From: Fistularia commersonii
Lineage: Eukaryota > Chordata > Actinopteri > Syngnathiformes > Fistulariidae
Length of the DNA stretch: 64,000 nt
Reading direction: 5' to 3'
NCBI GenBank assembly: GCA_037954325.1
Contig: JBBMNZ010000002.1
Span: 15,609,679 to 15,673,678, forward strand
Part shown: one piece after another, positions 27,701-41,422 of the stretch
Layout of the letters: the number at the start of each line of letters is the position of its first letter
Numbering within the stretch: the first letter of the stretch is position 1
Position numbers and translations under genes: made by a program
Notes under the pieces: model-generated
Databases searched by the model: none
What the model was told of the DNA's origin: nothing
Seen by the model: the letters and a program-made list of their open reading frames with translations, nothing else

Positions 27701-30700
27701 GTTTAAAATCATATTCATATGTCCCTAAATTCATTTTAGCGGGGACTGTGATTCAGTCATAATTGTATTCAACATGTTGTGAATGAGACAGAGATGTAAA
27801 GTAGGACGGCACAAGTGGCCTGTCTGCCATATTTGCAGAGCTTGGCCCTCTGCTCTTGTCACTTCGAGATGCAAACCTTGCCCTCTAATGTTCTGCTGGG
27901 TACAGATGGTGGAATTGTTGTCCATGCTTGTCACTTAATTTTCCACATGAATGGCCCCTGGTTAAAACTTGCAAAGTTCACCTGTCATACTGCCTTCTGG
28001 TTTTGAAGTTTTAAAGTTGAAACATATGCTCATATGAAACTAATGCTTCAATGGAATTTGTAGTCAAATACTTACGGTCATCTGGAAATCATCCTGACCT
28101 TTCAAGGAGGGCTGTTTGTTTTTAAACATGGCAGCTCTACCTCAGAAGTAAAGTATTTTCCCTTATAATTTCACTTGTTTCTTCTCTTAATTGTTTTTTC
28201 TTGTTTACACAAAAGAATTGGTTATAATAATTCTTATCCTGCTGCATTACTCATGAACGTTCTTGTGTATTAGCATTGCAGAAGGCTGTACTTTGAAACT
28301 CGTTTTAGCTATGAGAGGAGGTCCAATCAACACCAGAAGAGGTGAGGAAAAGATTATAGAGAAATGAAAGACTAAGCTAACTCCCATGAAGGCTGGGCAT
28401 TTTTGCATCATATAAACAGTGTTGTAAATTCAATATATTCTCTGAAAAACATGATTCCTCTTTACAATAACTGTCCTTATTTTATCAGTAACCATGGAGG
28501 ATCATATTAAAGAAGTGGCTGATCTGATGGAGGTCACAAAGGAGGAGGGTTGGGAGAAGACCGTGGCAAACAAGCAGGTCACATTTGTGGTCTACCGCGA
28601 AGGTGACCAGTTTAACTTTTTTCGAGTGGTTGACAGGGGAGACGGAACCCTCACTCCTCTGTCAGAATCTCTGAGGTTTGTATGCTGTAATAATGTGTGC
28701 CTTATTTTAATATGATTATTGGATCATCAGATTTATAGTCTATTATAAATATTGTATGTGAATACAATAGGAATATTGGTATGCATATGGTAATTCTTTC
28801 TTGAATGGTAATACGTCGAAGAGCCGTATATCTTTTCAAAAAAATTTTACAATGTAAGATTTAGTCACATTTCAGTGTAGCATGGCATTATGCGTGTGTG
28901 CGTCTTTGCGTGCATGGCACTAGATGCTAATTTTCTTTTTGTATTTTCCAGTGGTGGATCGATGTACAACCTGTGCACAGAAACCGAGGACGATGCGGAG
29001 GGGTCTGCAGTTGCTCAGCAGAGCCGTGAGAACACCATCACTATGAACAAAATGAAGTTACTTAAAGCCAAGATGGAGGACATGAATCTCAACAAGAAGG
29101 TAAGAAACAGTGAAATTGTTGAAATTTTTTAGAAAATATATTTGTAATGTATTGCAATTAATTTATCAAAAACAGGGTTCAGAAATTGTAAACTGTCACA
29201 ATATTTTAAAAAGGAATGTCTGCCTATACATATCGAGATAAATGCTGTCAGAGGTGATGTTTTGGTCTTCAAACAGTTATCAAAGCTTATTCTATGATCA
29301 TTATATCTGCTCCAGCTTCCAGACATAGCTTTCCTATCTTAAAATTACACTAGTTATCTTACATTTTTATTGTTTTGGTTTTAACAAGCAATTAAAACTG
29401 ATGGATGTCTAGAATTAACAGAACCAAATGTCCTAATTTAGAGAAAATGTTAAAGTTTTCCTCTTCATAATACACTTGTATAAGGGGATAGCCTGGATGC
29501 TGGAGTAAATACTTAGATTTTTAAAATTGTAATAGATGGGGAAGTATTTAATGTAATTGACAGAATTCTTTGGTTTAATATGTCTGTGTCCGGGACTCTT
29601 TTCTTTAGCCGAAGAAGTCAAGTAAGGTAAAACCAAGGCCCCCGGTCAGTCTCCATCCTTGCGGTGGCTCCCCAGGACCTTCCAGTGCAAGACATCATCA
29701 TCGCCTCTTTCGTTCACTCCCCAGGATCAGTCAGCCTCAGCATACAAATGCTAAACTACCTCCAATTGCAGACCAGGAACACCTAGACTCACCCCTGGCC
29801 TCCTCTGCTGCAGCCCATTCTCACTTGTCCAACCCTAGACGACCACCTCCCTCTTTCTCTTCACCCTCTTGTTATATACTTCAGGAGGAGGACACATGGG
29901 AGACATGCCCCCCATTTGCAAAAATACGGCCCCCTCCCAAAATATCTAGGTTGGATATTGGCAGCACCAGGTTGATGAGGGATTGTGTGTACCCTCAGTT
30001 ACCTCCACTATGTACTAGAAGGCCACCTGAACCTCCATTTGATCCCAGTAAGCCTGCAGGGGAGGCAGTTGGACTGAGTTTGTTAAAGGAAGCTACTGGA
30101 CTGGTTGCACCAACACAAGCAGCCACTTCATTTGGGGATTTACCAGACCGTCTAAGTCTGAATTTGTCTGATCAAACAGATGGAGGATGTCAATCCTTCG
30201 AGGTTGGGGCACAGCACCAATTGCCTCTTTCCACCTCCCCTCTCAGTACCTGGATGCTTGGAACAAGTGAAACCCTCACCAACAGAGCAGAACGAACCCA
30301 GCTTGGCACATCGTTTCATATCAGTCCTCCCTCTCCCTCACTTTCTTGCAGTTCCCCATCCACTTCTACTAGACTGTTGCCTCAGCCTTTTGATTCAGCT
30401 GTCCCCTGTTTACAGCCTAATCTACAAGCACATTCCACAGCACAAGTGAAGCCAGGCAACACATCCCCTCACCCCTCCACGATGTCATCAACCCATGTGC
30501 CACGGCTTCGCGCTGTTAAAGTTGAATCACCTGGCAAGAGGCCAGAACTCATATCCAAGAGAGAAGCAAGAGGCATCACCAAGATTGCCAACCACACTTG
30601 TAAGGAGCCTCTGAACAATTCAGAGTGCTTGGTCTCTCTCTCCACAACTGTTGTTGACAGCAACACTAGGAATAACGTTGGTGAGACATTTGGTCTTACA

Positions 30701-33700
30701 CTAGCATTGCCCCCAACCACTCCCTCAGGACAGGGCACCCTTGGCTCCAGGCTACCATCAAGTAACAAGATCCATCCAGATGATGGCATAAAACAAATGC
30801 CACCTGTGCCCCAAGCAGCATCCTCTTACATGGTGAGCACAGATGGGCATCAGGGTTTTTACTAAGATCAAATAACTTGAAACTATTAGTAACATCGTAC
30901 AGGTGTACCATCTTCAAAGACTGGAATCTGAGGAAGTAGAAATGCCAGTCTTCAGTCACTGTATTCATTCTACCCCCTCTTGAATTTGAGTCATAAAAAG
31001 ATTCATATTTCATATATATTTTAGTTTTGCTGAGTGTTTGATTATTCAGGAGAATTATTTCCGTATTGTTGACCAGAATCATCACTCTTAACATAATTTG
31101 AAATGACCACTGTATCCTCAGGTGTACAAAAGTCTATTACTAACTCCACCAGGACTTAACTCTAATGTTAAAGATGAACATAGATATATCTTTACATCCA
31201 TGTATAGAAACAAGAAAACATCTTATCTGTTATGTATGTCAACATAACAGTCACCTGATACACAAGAAAAAAGTAAGAAAAATGTATGAAAACATGCATT
31301 GTAACTACCCTCAACATAAAAAAGGAAATATTAGTCTTGACAAGATATAAGAAATAGCTGAAACATCAGAAGCTAGCAGTTCTCTCAACCTCTTTTGTTC
31401 TATCAACCATCCATTGTGAAGTAATATGTTTGGTTCAGTCGGATTCTTTTTTTTTTTTCGCAACTTGAGACCTAGAGAATATCATTTCAGCAACAATTTT
31501 TCATAATGTCTTTTTCAGGCCACAAACAGTCTTGCTTTAAGTGGAATCATGACATCGTTCGGGAGAATAGGTAAGAGAAACACAAATATATTCATTCACA
31601 CATCACACACCAATGATTAAATAAATTTGCACTGCAGTTTTAAAAAATATTGGTAAGCTGTCACTTGTATTTCAAAAGTGGAATCAGGCTCGCTCAATAG
31701 GGAATGTTAAAGCCAAGCCGTTGTGATCTGAAATGCAGAGCTTGAAAGATGCAGTCACATTCAGAAAGGGTGTTGTTGTTGGAAAGCTGTGGTCCAAGAG
31801 CATTAAATATTCATTGCTGCCACAACTTATGAAGCAGCACTTGCAACAGAAGGCAGTCAGCCCACACAGTCCTACACTTGCGTATTTATACAGCTATTGA
31901 TCTGCTTTAATCTCTGAGAAGATGGCCGATGCACAGTAAAGCCGGGAGTAACATAGTGAGTCAGCGTGCAATTGATTTCTTTAGTTAAGTTTATTCTATC
32001 AGGTTCATAATTCATTGATGGAGATCAAAATTCAGCTGCGGACACCAATAAGGCCCGACTAATAATTTCACAAGTGAGTTTTCAGATAGTCATTATTAGT
32101 AACCCCGCTTTCACTCTTGTTAAAATGAATAGGTATTGTAATTATAGCTAATGCTGTACTTTTAAGCTTTTGTAGCCTTTGAGACCCCTTTGTAGCCTTT
32201 AAGTTGAGACACATTTATGAACACTTTTAATTGTTCTTAAAGTCCATTTTATCCAAAATATAATGACTACAATTAGTGAATTGTTTCTTTCTTATCTATA
32301 CCTTGTATGAGACAAAAAAACACTCTTTGGTTTGGGAGTTTGCCTTCAGGTCCTTAAGCATTTGACATTGATGTCCTTAAGCAGATCCTTGTTAAACTCT
32401 TGATATGCCAACTCAACTTTCAAGGGCCCGATGATTTTCCGTGTAACTGGTTGGTCCCTCAATGATCTTCCACTTCTGATTGATTATTTTTGGGGGCATA
32501 CGGTCTATGCCAGTTGTTAGTGGATATAGTGTTATACTTCACTATGTAATCTTATTCTGACGTTCAGGTGTCACAGAGTATGCACGTTTGGTTGTTAGGG
32601 TTTAGTGCTTTAGTGACCTTTTCTCCAGTTCACACCCACTTAAGATAATAACTGAAGGGGATCCAACCAGTAATTTTATCCAATGGATGTTTCCATCAAT
32701 GGAAGCTTTGAAGAAATTACAAACTACTGACTAATAGATATTCAGTGGTTGTAAATTGCCATTAAATCGAACTACTACTAAAATCCAATCCTTCTTTATG
32801 CTCGCAGGACACCAGTTTCCTAAGTCATCATTGTAACCTATTCAAGTAGTAACTGACTGAGCTGTATTGTAACATATATGTAGATATTGAAATACAGACA
32901 GATCTCTCTAAATGTATACAATGACAGAGTGAAATTTAGTGTCTTGTCTGCAGCATTCCTATACTTGTAAAATTTTTCCAAATCAGAAAAGGTCATAAAT
33001 TTTCTGTATGATACAAGTCTTATTAGAACATGAGACAACAAATGCTTATATAGGGCAGTTCTAAATGAAATCCATGACCTTTATTTAAAAAAGTCTACAA
33101 AACAAAACATAGGTCACAAAATCCAGATATATTTGGAAGCATTGTATTCACATCTTGTTGTAAGTCAGAGTGCCCAAAAATAAAAATCCAATCCTATACC
33201 GAGCTTCTTGACAGCAAACTTCTCACACCTCCATGACTGAACTGTAATTTTTATCTGTTCCTCCATCCCCAAAGCTCAGAAACCAAGCCGTGCTGCATCC
33301 TTCCACAGACATGATTATCAGGGTTCCTGGCTGGCATACACTGATGTTTCAAGGCTTAGGAAATTGAATATTCTTTTTATGACATTCTTGACATCATGGC
33401 ATTACTAATTTCAAAATGGCGTTTTCAAATTGAAACCTTGCTTACTTGGTGTTTTGCATCATATGAATTAGGATGAATACATACCCAAACTCACTACCGC
33501 TTCCATGGGGTATGGTTTATTATTAATGACAGAATTACTTGTGTATGGATGAATAAAAAATGATAGATAATTGTAATTTTCTACATTTTTGTATTCTTAA
33601 CATGTATTACAAATTCAGCTTTTGAATTCATAATTGTCATGTCTAACAAAGAAACAAATGAACATAACGAAACAAATATGGCTGTTTATTCTGTATTTTT

Positions 33701-36357
33701 AAGGAATTCTGAAATCATCTGAAAGTATTTCTTCCTCCAGGTCTTTAGGTTGATGAAGCATAAAAAATGGAACAATCACAAGATAACGCATCTTGTTTAA
33801 AGCAGATATTCAAACAATCTTAAAACCTGAACGATAGGATTTAGAAATCAGTCTACTGTAGCCTACTTGAGGCTAAATTCCAGTTACTGATCTTTTTTCA
33901 AAGTCTGGTTTTCTTTTTTCCCTCTCCTTTGGACTTATGATAAAGACACTCTCACTGCCTTGCTATGTTCATTATACAACAATATATCTCAACCAATACA
34001 GGCTATTTTGAGATAGTAATGATTTTGATAAATGACTATTGGAAAAAAATGCCTATACCATTTGAATTACTTGGTTTTTTTTAGTTATCTTTTAGTTGTT
34101 TTTTTTCCCCCACTGCACGATACCAAAGTAATACTCAGACTAGGTCATCTGTAACAACAGGCCACAGTGTGTGTCAACTTGTATTCAGAAAGGCATGATA
34201 ATCTGATTTTTTTTTAGTCTAACAGTGGAGTTTTAACCAACAAAACATTTACATCAAAAGTTGTTATAAAGTCACACTGTTATTTTAACTGATTTTAACA
34301 TTTGCATATTTAGATGACATTGAATTTAGGTTAGTCATACAATATTAACATCAGATGACATCATTGTCCAAGTATCCAGATTAGATTATTTAATCAATTA
34401 TAGATTATTATTAAAATAATAAAAGACTTGCAATATTTCAGTTGATTTGTAAAGAATCCAGTATGTATGACATTTTTGGTTTTGTAATTGCATTACAGAA
34501 GATAAAGAACTTTATCACAATATTCTAATTTTCTGAGACAGTCCTGTATGTTTATCTAACCCTGAATAGTTTTACTGATAAGAATATTAATGTCTCTTTT
34601 GACTTCAACCAAAATGTTTACTCTTCTCTCAGGAACTCCAACTTACCCCTTACCTCCAGTCAAGGCTCCCACAGGCAGCAAGAACAAGAATTCTAAGTAC
34701 TGCTTCCTTTGTGGCAAGAAGACCGGCCTTGCCACCAGCTACGAGTGCAGGTAAACATTTCCAGCGGCTGCCTAGTTCTGTATAAATCTGAATATTCCGT
34801 TTGTCTGTCTTTCTCCTAGAGTGTAAATGGTACAGATCCCATCTCTTTGTCACTCTTCAATCACAGCATCTTTTCTTTTGAAAATCTTTTACAAAGATAG
34901 TTCTATTCCACACTCTGTCTTTCATAAGTAGCTGATGGTCATTTTAGAAGTCTCTTACAATGATATCAATCTTAACTTATGTCCACCAAGTTGAGTGCTT
35001 AGCAAACATAATTTAATTAATTTTGATGCAATGCAACTAATCTAGTTAAATTCGAAGATCAAAACTCCCAACAAAGGGCTGCAATTTACCCAATGTTACA
35101 GTGTCCAGAAGGAAATTACACTTGTATAGCTTGCTGCCGATCTGAATTGACTGATATGAATAGAAAATGTTTGGGTCTCTAAATTTTTTTCAAGACTTTA
35201 AAAACATTGCAACTGATTGATAAATGCAATCTGTTGATTGAGCATATTTTGTTGTCTAAAGAAGACACCTGTGTGCTTAATCTGCTGACATCAAGAATAG
35301 ATCAGTAATGTGGGAATGCACCCATCAGGAGCTGAATTCTAGAAATTAACAAATTGAGGGACCAGTTTTTGTAGTTTGGATGACAGTGTAAGAATATTTT
35401 AAATCAGACTTCTTTTTAGATAGCTTATAAAAACTATTCCTGTAAATTCTTGGCTCAGATTATCTATTCTTAAGTAAAAGCTGTCTAACATCCAAAAACC
35501 CTAAATGAATTCTCAGAACCATTAAGAGATGTGTTGACTTTCTCTCCATGTCACAGTGTACAGATGGTCTTTTTTTATAAAATCAGTGTAGTCTTGATAA
35601 ACCCTGTGTTTTCCCTAATCCGAAGGCCGGAGTGTGGTTGCGAGACAACCACCACATATTCCTGTTTTGGTTCAAGCATAGAAATATTGTGTACCTAATT
35701 GTCAAAGCTTCATCAAGTAGATAGTTTGCAAGTGACATACCGGAATTTCCAGACAATAAGCCGTGACTTTTTACACTTAAACAACAATGCAGCTAATAAA
35801 AGGATTTCTTTTGGGGGGGGGGGGGGGGGGGTTAACAAGCTTCACGCGGCTAAAGCATTTATCCTCGTTACATCCGACTGATGAAATGACCGGGAAATTC
35901 TGAGTCCGTTCAACTCCGACACCAAAGAAGACGACTTTGACGGTTTTAGTGCGCAGCAGGAAGCCCAAGATAGCGATTGGCTAGCCGGTGGGGCTTATAT
36001 TGAGGTACCCTCAATAGTCCGGAAATTACAATATGCTTAAATCAACATTTCTTTATCTTTTGTAACAATGATCAAGTAGATGAATGTTTAATGTTGGAGT
36101 TCAGTTCTGTTTCCCAATTTGGAAAGATTCAAAGCATCGCTAATCTGACCCCTGGGCTAATTCTTCTTTATTTATTGACTTGTTTTTCATGCCAAAACAT
36201 CTGTTGATGTCAATCTTTCAGATGTGGTAACAACTTCTGTGCCACTCATCGCTATGCAGAGACGCATGACTGCACTTATGACTACAAGAGTGCTGGAAGA
36301 CGATTTCTACAGGAGACCAATCCTCTCGTCAGTGCTCCCAAGCTGCCTAAGATCTAG
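24737..36357 (+). CDS. zfand4: AN1-type zinc finger protein 4 with N-terminal ubiquitin-like domain
   Basis: Exon 24737-25050 carries 5' UTR and the start ATG at 24867. Coding exons: 24867-25050, 27506-27581, 28274-28341, 28489-28675, 28952-29099, 29609-30832, 31519-31570, 34633-34750, 36222-36357 (TAG 36355-36357), giving 730 aa; mammalian ZFAND4 is about 727 aa from memory. The ubiquitin-like domain spans about residues 28-103, from MELFIETLTG to LAMRGG. A TFVVYREGDQFNFFRVVDRGDGTLTPLS block follows near 140-170. One 1224-bp exon encodes a Pro/Ser-rich, probably disordered middle. The AN1 finger has ligands C670, C673, C685, C687, C692, H695, H701 and C703. Start choice: no in-frame ATG lies upstream in the exon, and MTDRKEPPFFN matches the family start. 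The acceptor TAG|CATTGCAGAAGG at 28274 is required for frame; the nearby GCAG would shift it. Molecular function is poorly defined; the domains suggest a link to ubiquitin or proteasome handling. Confidence 0.93.
25051..27505 (+). other. First coding intron of zfand4
   Basis: A 2.45-kb intron. It contains one SINE copy (25653-25860). The remaining sequence, including the small ORFs near 26607 and 27341, shows no recognisable gene. Confidence 0.6.
25653..25860 (-). mobile_element. tRNA-derived fish SINE, reverse orientation, partly degraded
   Basis: On the plus strand it reads 'cttctgccgcttatcctgc', 'ggagcctatcccagctgtcg' and 'gtcaccagtcaatcgcaggg', ending 'ctgtgaggccgaagtgctaacc'. The last part is the reverse complement of the tRNA-like head seen at 59822-60110. 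It lies wholly within a zfand4 intron. Confidence 0.7.
27582..28273 (+). other. zfand4 intron, no feature
   Basis: No repeat or exon is recognised. The block 27760-27970 is less AT-rich and more complex than its surroundings, but no coding match is evident. Confidence 0.5.
31571..34632 (+). other. Long zfand4 intron
   Basis: A 3.06-kb intron between the exon ending 31570 and the first AN1 exon. It holds a one-sided MITE arm (34408-34546). A complex, moderately GC-rich block at about 31680-32070 could be a conserved noncoding element, but this is unverified. Nothing else is recognised. Confidence 0.55.
34408..34546 (-). mobile_element. Half copy of a TA-flanked MITE (Tc1/mariner-like)
   Basis: The right arm ends in 'ttttctgagacagtcctg' followed by TA. 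Its reverse complement matches the left arm of the complete copy at 46567-46857 over more than 120 bp. The opposite inverted terminus is missing. It ends 86 bp before the acceptor of the AN1 exon at 34633. Confidence 0.75.
34751..36221 (+). other. Intron splitting the zfand4 AN1 finger
   Basis: The intron interrupts the AN1 zinc finger between C685 and C687 (codon 686 is split AG|A). It contains a MITE (35738-36030) and is otherwise AT-rich with no recognised feature. Confidence 0.6.
35738..36030. mobile_element. MITE of uncertain superfamily containing a poly-G run
   Basis: The left end 'taccggaatttccagac' and the right end 'agtccggaaattac' are imperfect inverted repeats. Inside are 'ataagccg' and 'gtggggcttatattgaggta', phrases common in fish repeats of this type. 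A run of about 18 Gs (35814-35831) lies inside. Superfamily and exact ends are not determined. Confidence 0.55.
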
Positions 36358-37285
36358 ACTGTACAACATTCAGCTTTCACTAAGGATGAACACAGAAGTT
36401 AAACTATTTAAAGAGAAATAACATTTATTGCAAAAAGAACATTCTTGGTCACCAATGTGTGCTTTTTTTCCAGTTTAAATCTGCCATGTTGCTTGAAATT
36501 TAAATAGTCTTTATAGCCAAGTGTGAACAAACAAGGTCAGACTGACAAGGCACAGAATTATCATCTTTTGACAAATGTGAAGTTGTTCATTCTTTTTATG
36601 TTAACTTGTACTTTTTCATTGCATAGTTACAAAAGATACAAAAAAATCTGCATGGAAATAGATAGTTTTTTTGTGCAAAATACAGTATATCTGCTGCATG
36701 CTCAGAAATATCTATTTTTAATTTTGTCAGCATTTTTTTAAAAATAGGGCCGCAGATGACTTCTCATTCGACAAGTCTTTGACCGATGCACTTTAGAACT
36801 ATCATATTTATATTTTGGACTTCCCTTAATGTGGGGCAGGGGATCATAATATGTCTGTGTTTTGTCTAATGAAGTGTTAATGTTTTCGTCACGATTTTTA
36901 TATTCTTCACCTCATATGTCTGTCTTACTTGGGCACATACGTATAGACATCAATAATACAATGTTTCCTCAGAAGAAAAAAAGCAACAGCCACTTATTGA
37001 TCAAATACATATTTATTAATGAAATACTGCTTATTTAAATTGAAGTTTGGTTTTTAATGGCAAGTATGCAATTTGTGTAGGTGTGAATGTTACTTGTAAT
37101 CCGTATGCCTATTGAGTAAGCTATGGGTTTCGGGGTTGGTTTTGCTATTTATCAAGTGTCTATAGTAAGGTGGTTGCCATAAATCTTTTTTGTAAGTCTT
37201 TTTTATTGCTCAGCTGTTGCAAAAAAACTTAAAATGCTGTCATAGGGACTTGATCTAATAAAGGTTCTTTCCATATTTCCGTGTG
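36358..37285 (+). other. zfand4: zfand4 3' UTR with polyadenylation signal
   Basis: Noncoding AT-rich sequence from the TAG to the AATAAA at 37257-37262, followed about 20 bp later by a GT-rich stretch ('ccgtgtgtccctg'). This is a convincing cleavage context, giving a 3' UTR of about 0.92 kb. Confidence 0.75.
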
Positions 37286-40200
37286 TCCCTGACCTATGTA
37301 TGATTTCAATAACTGTTCCTATTTATTTCAACCCCTTACCAATCAATCAACATTAATATTAATAATATTAATTATAATATTGTATTAAAACTAATACTAC
37401 TGCTTCACCTTTTATGAATTAAATGTAAGTGGACAATGGACAATGTTTACAATGACAACCTCTCCAATACAGGAGTTCACATTGTCCTCTCAGGGAAGGT
37501 CAACAATGTGGCAAAATAATTTATCAAGAAAATTATTGAAGTTTGTCCACCATATAGTAAAAATGAGCAACGGACACATTATCTAAATACCTTATATTTT
37601 ATTTGAATATTCATACAACTAAGATGGCCATAGTCGGCAAGAAAAAAATTCTTTCAAAAATTCACAATCAAATCTCTTGTTTGCAGTTTGTCACCATCTC
37701 AGGACAGATCTGAATACTTCTAACCAGACTCTGCTAATTTGATGCTCCATCACAAGAGGTTAAGCTGTTGATTCATAAACATAGGTATTAAAGTGACTGT
37801 TCATTGGTATCAAAATATTTTTGGAAGTCTGCAAATAGTAAGAAGTGAATATTTCATATCATCAAAGGGAGAAAAGACGATGAGAAAGCTTAGAAGATTT
37901 CATCCACAGATGTTTTGAGTAAATACACACTTGCGTACTTCTTGCTGTAGTGTATCTAAAAAAGGATTCAGAGGAATGTGAGTGCTAGCCATAATTTATT
38001 TTATCTCCAAATTAGATGTGGGTTGAAGACAAAACCTGGCCTAAATGACCTTTCAGTGTTTATGTATTCACTCTCCAGATAATTAGGCCTGGAAGAGCAT
38101 TCGAGTGAAATGCTCCTTATCTTGACATACAAATACATTTCAGTATGGAGACACAGACTGAGTGATTGAGAAAGACTTTATGACTCTATTACATACCAGA
38201 CAAGAATATACAAAAAATAAAAGGAGCTGCTGTGTCTGAGATGTGGCTATTGCAAAAGCATCTGCAGTCTCTAAAAACAACCACAGAGTATTACAAGTTC
38301 AAAAAGAATGCCATTGTGCAAACATTAACCTAAAATTCAGTTGACTTGGTTGTTTAGTGACTTAATCAATTCTATCAATGACTCAATGGTCTTACGCACA
38401 CTTTTTTGGAAATTATTCCTGTGTTGGCTTAGCATCCAGACAAATCTGCAAATCCCAGAATGTCATTTTTATCTAGAGATCCCACTTTTTCAGCTCCTAT
38501 ATTGTGAGATTACTAGAGACTTCTCCAACTCATCTCAGGAGCAAGGAGGTCCAACATTGTATCTGCTGTTCTTGTTTTTTTTTTTTTTTTTTTTTGCAAA
38601 ACATCTTGCAATACGCAATCTTGTATAAATACCTGACAGTTAATTTTCTTTCAAGTGTTTTGATTATCAATTATTTACTCATGTTTTTCACCAAAGGAAA
38701 ATGTTGGACCCCTAAGCATTTTGTAGCTTTGGTTTCGGTTTCCAGAGTCTGAGTGCAATGCCATGCATTTGTGTCTCCAAGTTGGTGGTTGGTGGCACGT
38801 ATGATATCTGTCTTTCTAAATTCTCATTGGTTTTCGATCAGTTACATTAAAAAAAAAGATAAAACAAGATGGGAGTTGGAGTTGTTGCCTTACTGCTACT
38901 GTAACTGCCTGTCAATCAGAATGGCGATCAATGGCATACTGCCATTCACTGCTACAGATTTTGTTGTGACTTTTTGCAGCAAAACTTTTTTAAGTTCAAG
39001 TTTAAGTCATAAAAATTTGTTGGACTTGGAACAATGCATCTGGAAGACATTAAACGATAACAGGGGTCTGTGATCCTTCAAACACTTGACTGCACTCTGT
39101 TAGTTTGAAAATGTATAACTGAAATTGAAAAGTTGGTATGGGGAAAGAACTGTTTCATTATCAATGTTCAGGGTTAAAATGTGAAATAAGACAATTCTCT
39201 AGATTTATGCACATTATATACTATTTCATACCATATCGCTCTCTCCCTTTTTATCTATAAGAATTCTCAACTTGCAGAAACACAACCACTAGAGGTACAG
39301 TGTGGTCTAATTACAGTGTTTTTTTTATTACAAAATCTAAAGAACATGTTGAGAAGTGTCTGCACAAGAGAAGAGAGCAAAGATCACAGAATGCAGGATA
39401 GTTTGAGCTGTGAGTCAGAAGGGAGCAGAACAACTTTTATTCTTTTGAATAGGAAATTTAGAGGTGAATAGGAAATTTAGAGGCTCTCTTAAATTCAAAC
39501 AAAGGCTTCATTTACATTTAGAGTTTTGAGCTTAAACAGGGCATTTGCACTTTTGGTGGGGATAATGGATGGTGCAAAGTTTCATTTTGGAGTTTGCCCA
39601 ACAATGAAAAAAGTCCCCAAATGGCATCAGGTCTGTTTTTCTCTGGAAAATTTCACACTTTGATTTTAATCCTTTGCTCTGACAGTGCAATTATAATAAT
39701 AAAAAAAAAATTCAACAGCAGATTTTTGTCTGTCCATCGACATGGCACACTTTTGGAGAAACATTTGGTTCAATTTCCTTTGGCTGTTATCGTATTTGAT
39801 TATTTTTCATCTTTTCCTGAGCGGTACCAAACAGCCAGACCTGCATCATCCATTTTCTGTTTTGGGATTGCTCTGCTTGCCCCTTGCAACTCTGCCAAGT
39901 GCTAGGAGTCTATATTTTGCTGAAACCACAACAATGCTTTGGAGTTATTTTCATGCAAGGAGAAGCCCCTCTCAGTCTGTGTGGTGCAGGACTAAAATGT
40001 GTCAAGGTCTGATAAGCCTCCCTTTTCAAATACATAGAAAGTTACTGATTACCTATTTTAATGGTAACCCATTACAAAAGGCACTGCAGCTGTTGGTGCA
40101 ATTTGTGTTGCAAATTATAATCACTGCATTTATCTACATTTTTGTGTTTGACTTAGAGGAGTGGGGTTAGAAATATTACTCATTCTCTTAAGTACTGGAA

Positions 40201-41422
40201 TGTTTGATAATGAAGTAAACTGTCTTGAGAGGAACTGAGACAGTAAGTTCAAAAGACGAACAAAGTAGAAATACATCTGGGGGGAGGCGGTTGGGGGGGT
40301 ATGGGCCAATTACAGTGAAATGCAACTGAAAACTCATCTTCTCAGAAATTGAGTCCATGTGTCTGGTGTTTTGTCACAAATTGGTTATCTTTTAAGATGT
40401 AATTGAAAAAACACGAGGAAGTAAGAAAAAACATAATAACACGCCCCTGTAACATGCAAGCAAAGACACAGACAGTAACGATTGGGAGAATTGACAGAAG
40501 CCATCGCTGCCATTAAAAGACAGCAGGCAGACACTGGCAAGAAAGAGCTCTGTCTCGAAGGTTCCCGTTTTAAACTTGACAATAAAAGCTCTTCTTGTCT
40601 GACAGGCTCACTGCCAGTCTGGCATGGACACAGTCATTGGACACAGAGACAGTCATTGGGGGAATACAAATAAAACACGAACATACCAAAATCAATTCTC
40701 ACCATTTTGCCGATTCATCTCCATTCTACTACAGAAAGGTTTCTGTCACCATTCTTTCTACTAACTTAACACTTACAGTCAAATACTTTGTAAAATATAT
40801 ATGTGTATATCTGTGGATTTCTTTAGCGTGGTGCTGCCCCCCCCCCCCCCCTTTCTGGGATTAAAATAATCACATTGTAATTTCTAGCTCGGTAAACATA
40901 TTAAAAAACCTTCTTTTTTTGTATCAACACTGATCAACACACTTTGACTCACTTCCCTGCTTCTGTGTACATCTAAGAATGTCGAATCCTAATCTCCTCA
41001 TGCCATGGAGCTAGACATCCTGTATCTCTCCGACACAAAGATAAATGCATGACAGTCTGGCGGACTCACTTCTGATGTGCCTTCTTTCGCCAGACAGAAC
41101 ACAGAGACTCTGTTGTCCCACCCCGACGATGGAGTGGTGGACTGTGCATCAGTAATAAGTCCAAACACAATAACAGGTTTCACGGAGATAAAGCTCAGGC
41201 TTTGCGTCAACAGACGTTACAGTGCCTTGTTTAATAAGCCATTTTCTCCTAACACACTGACGTGAAAGACAGTCTCCTATTGCTTTACCATATTAGTGCT
41301 TAACTCAACTTAGTTTGGTTCTACATCAGGAATGCAATCTTTCATGTGGTTACGATTGAGCACAGACATACCAGGTCATTATGGAAGTCAGAAGGGGGTG
41401 TAAAAACAAAATATCTAAATAT
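37286..41422. other. Intergenic region, no gene recognised
   Basis: Open frames at 38341-38628 and 39742-40170 encode hydrophobic-rich, low-complexity peptides with no family features. A 19-bp tandem duplication lies at 39447-39484 and short homopolymers at 38576-38595 (T) and 40837-40851 (C). No RNA gene was recognised. Confidence 0.5.
39447..39484. repeat. Two-copy tandem repeat of 19 bp
   Basis: The unit GAATAGGAAATTTAGAGGT occurs twice head to tail; the second copy ends in C in place of T. Confidence 0.9.

Noticed and set aside
28278..28341. Alternative zfand4 acceptor at GCAG|AAGG
   Set aside because: It would shift frame after the preceding exon; the upstream TAG|CATTGC acceptor restores the conserved ubiquitin-like sequence.
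39742..40170. 142-aa plus-strand frame
   Set aside because: AT-rich hydrophobic composition with no motif and no splice or polyadenylation context; probably chance.
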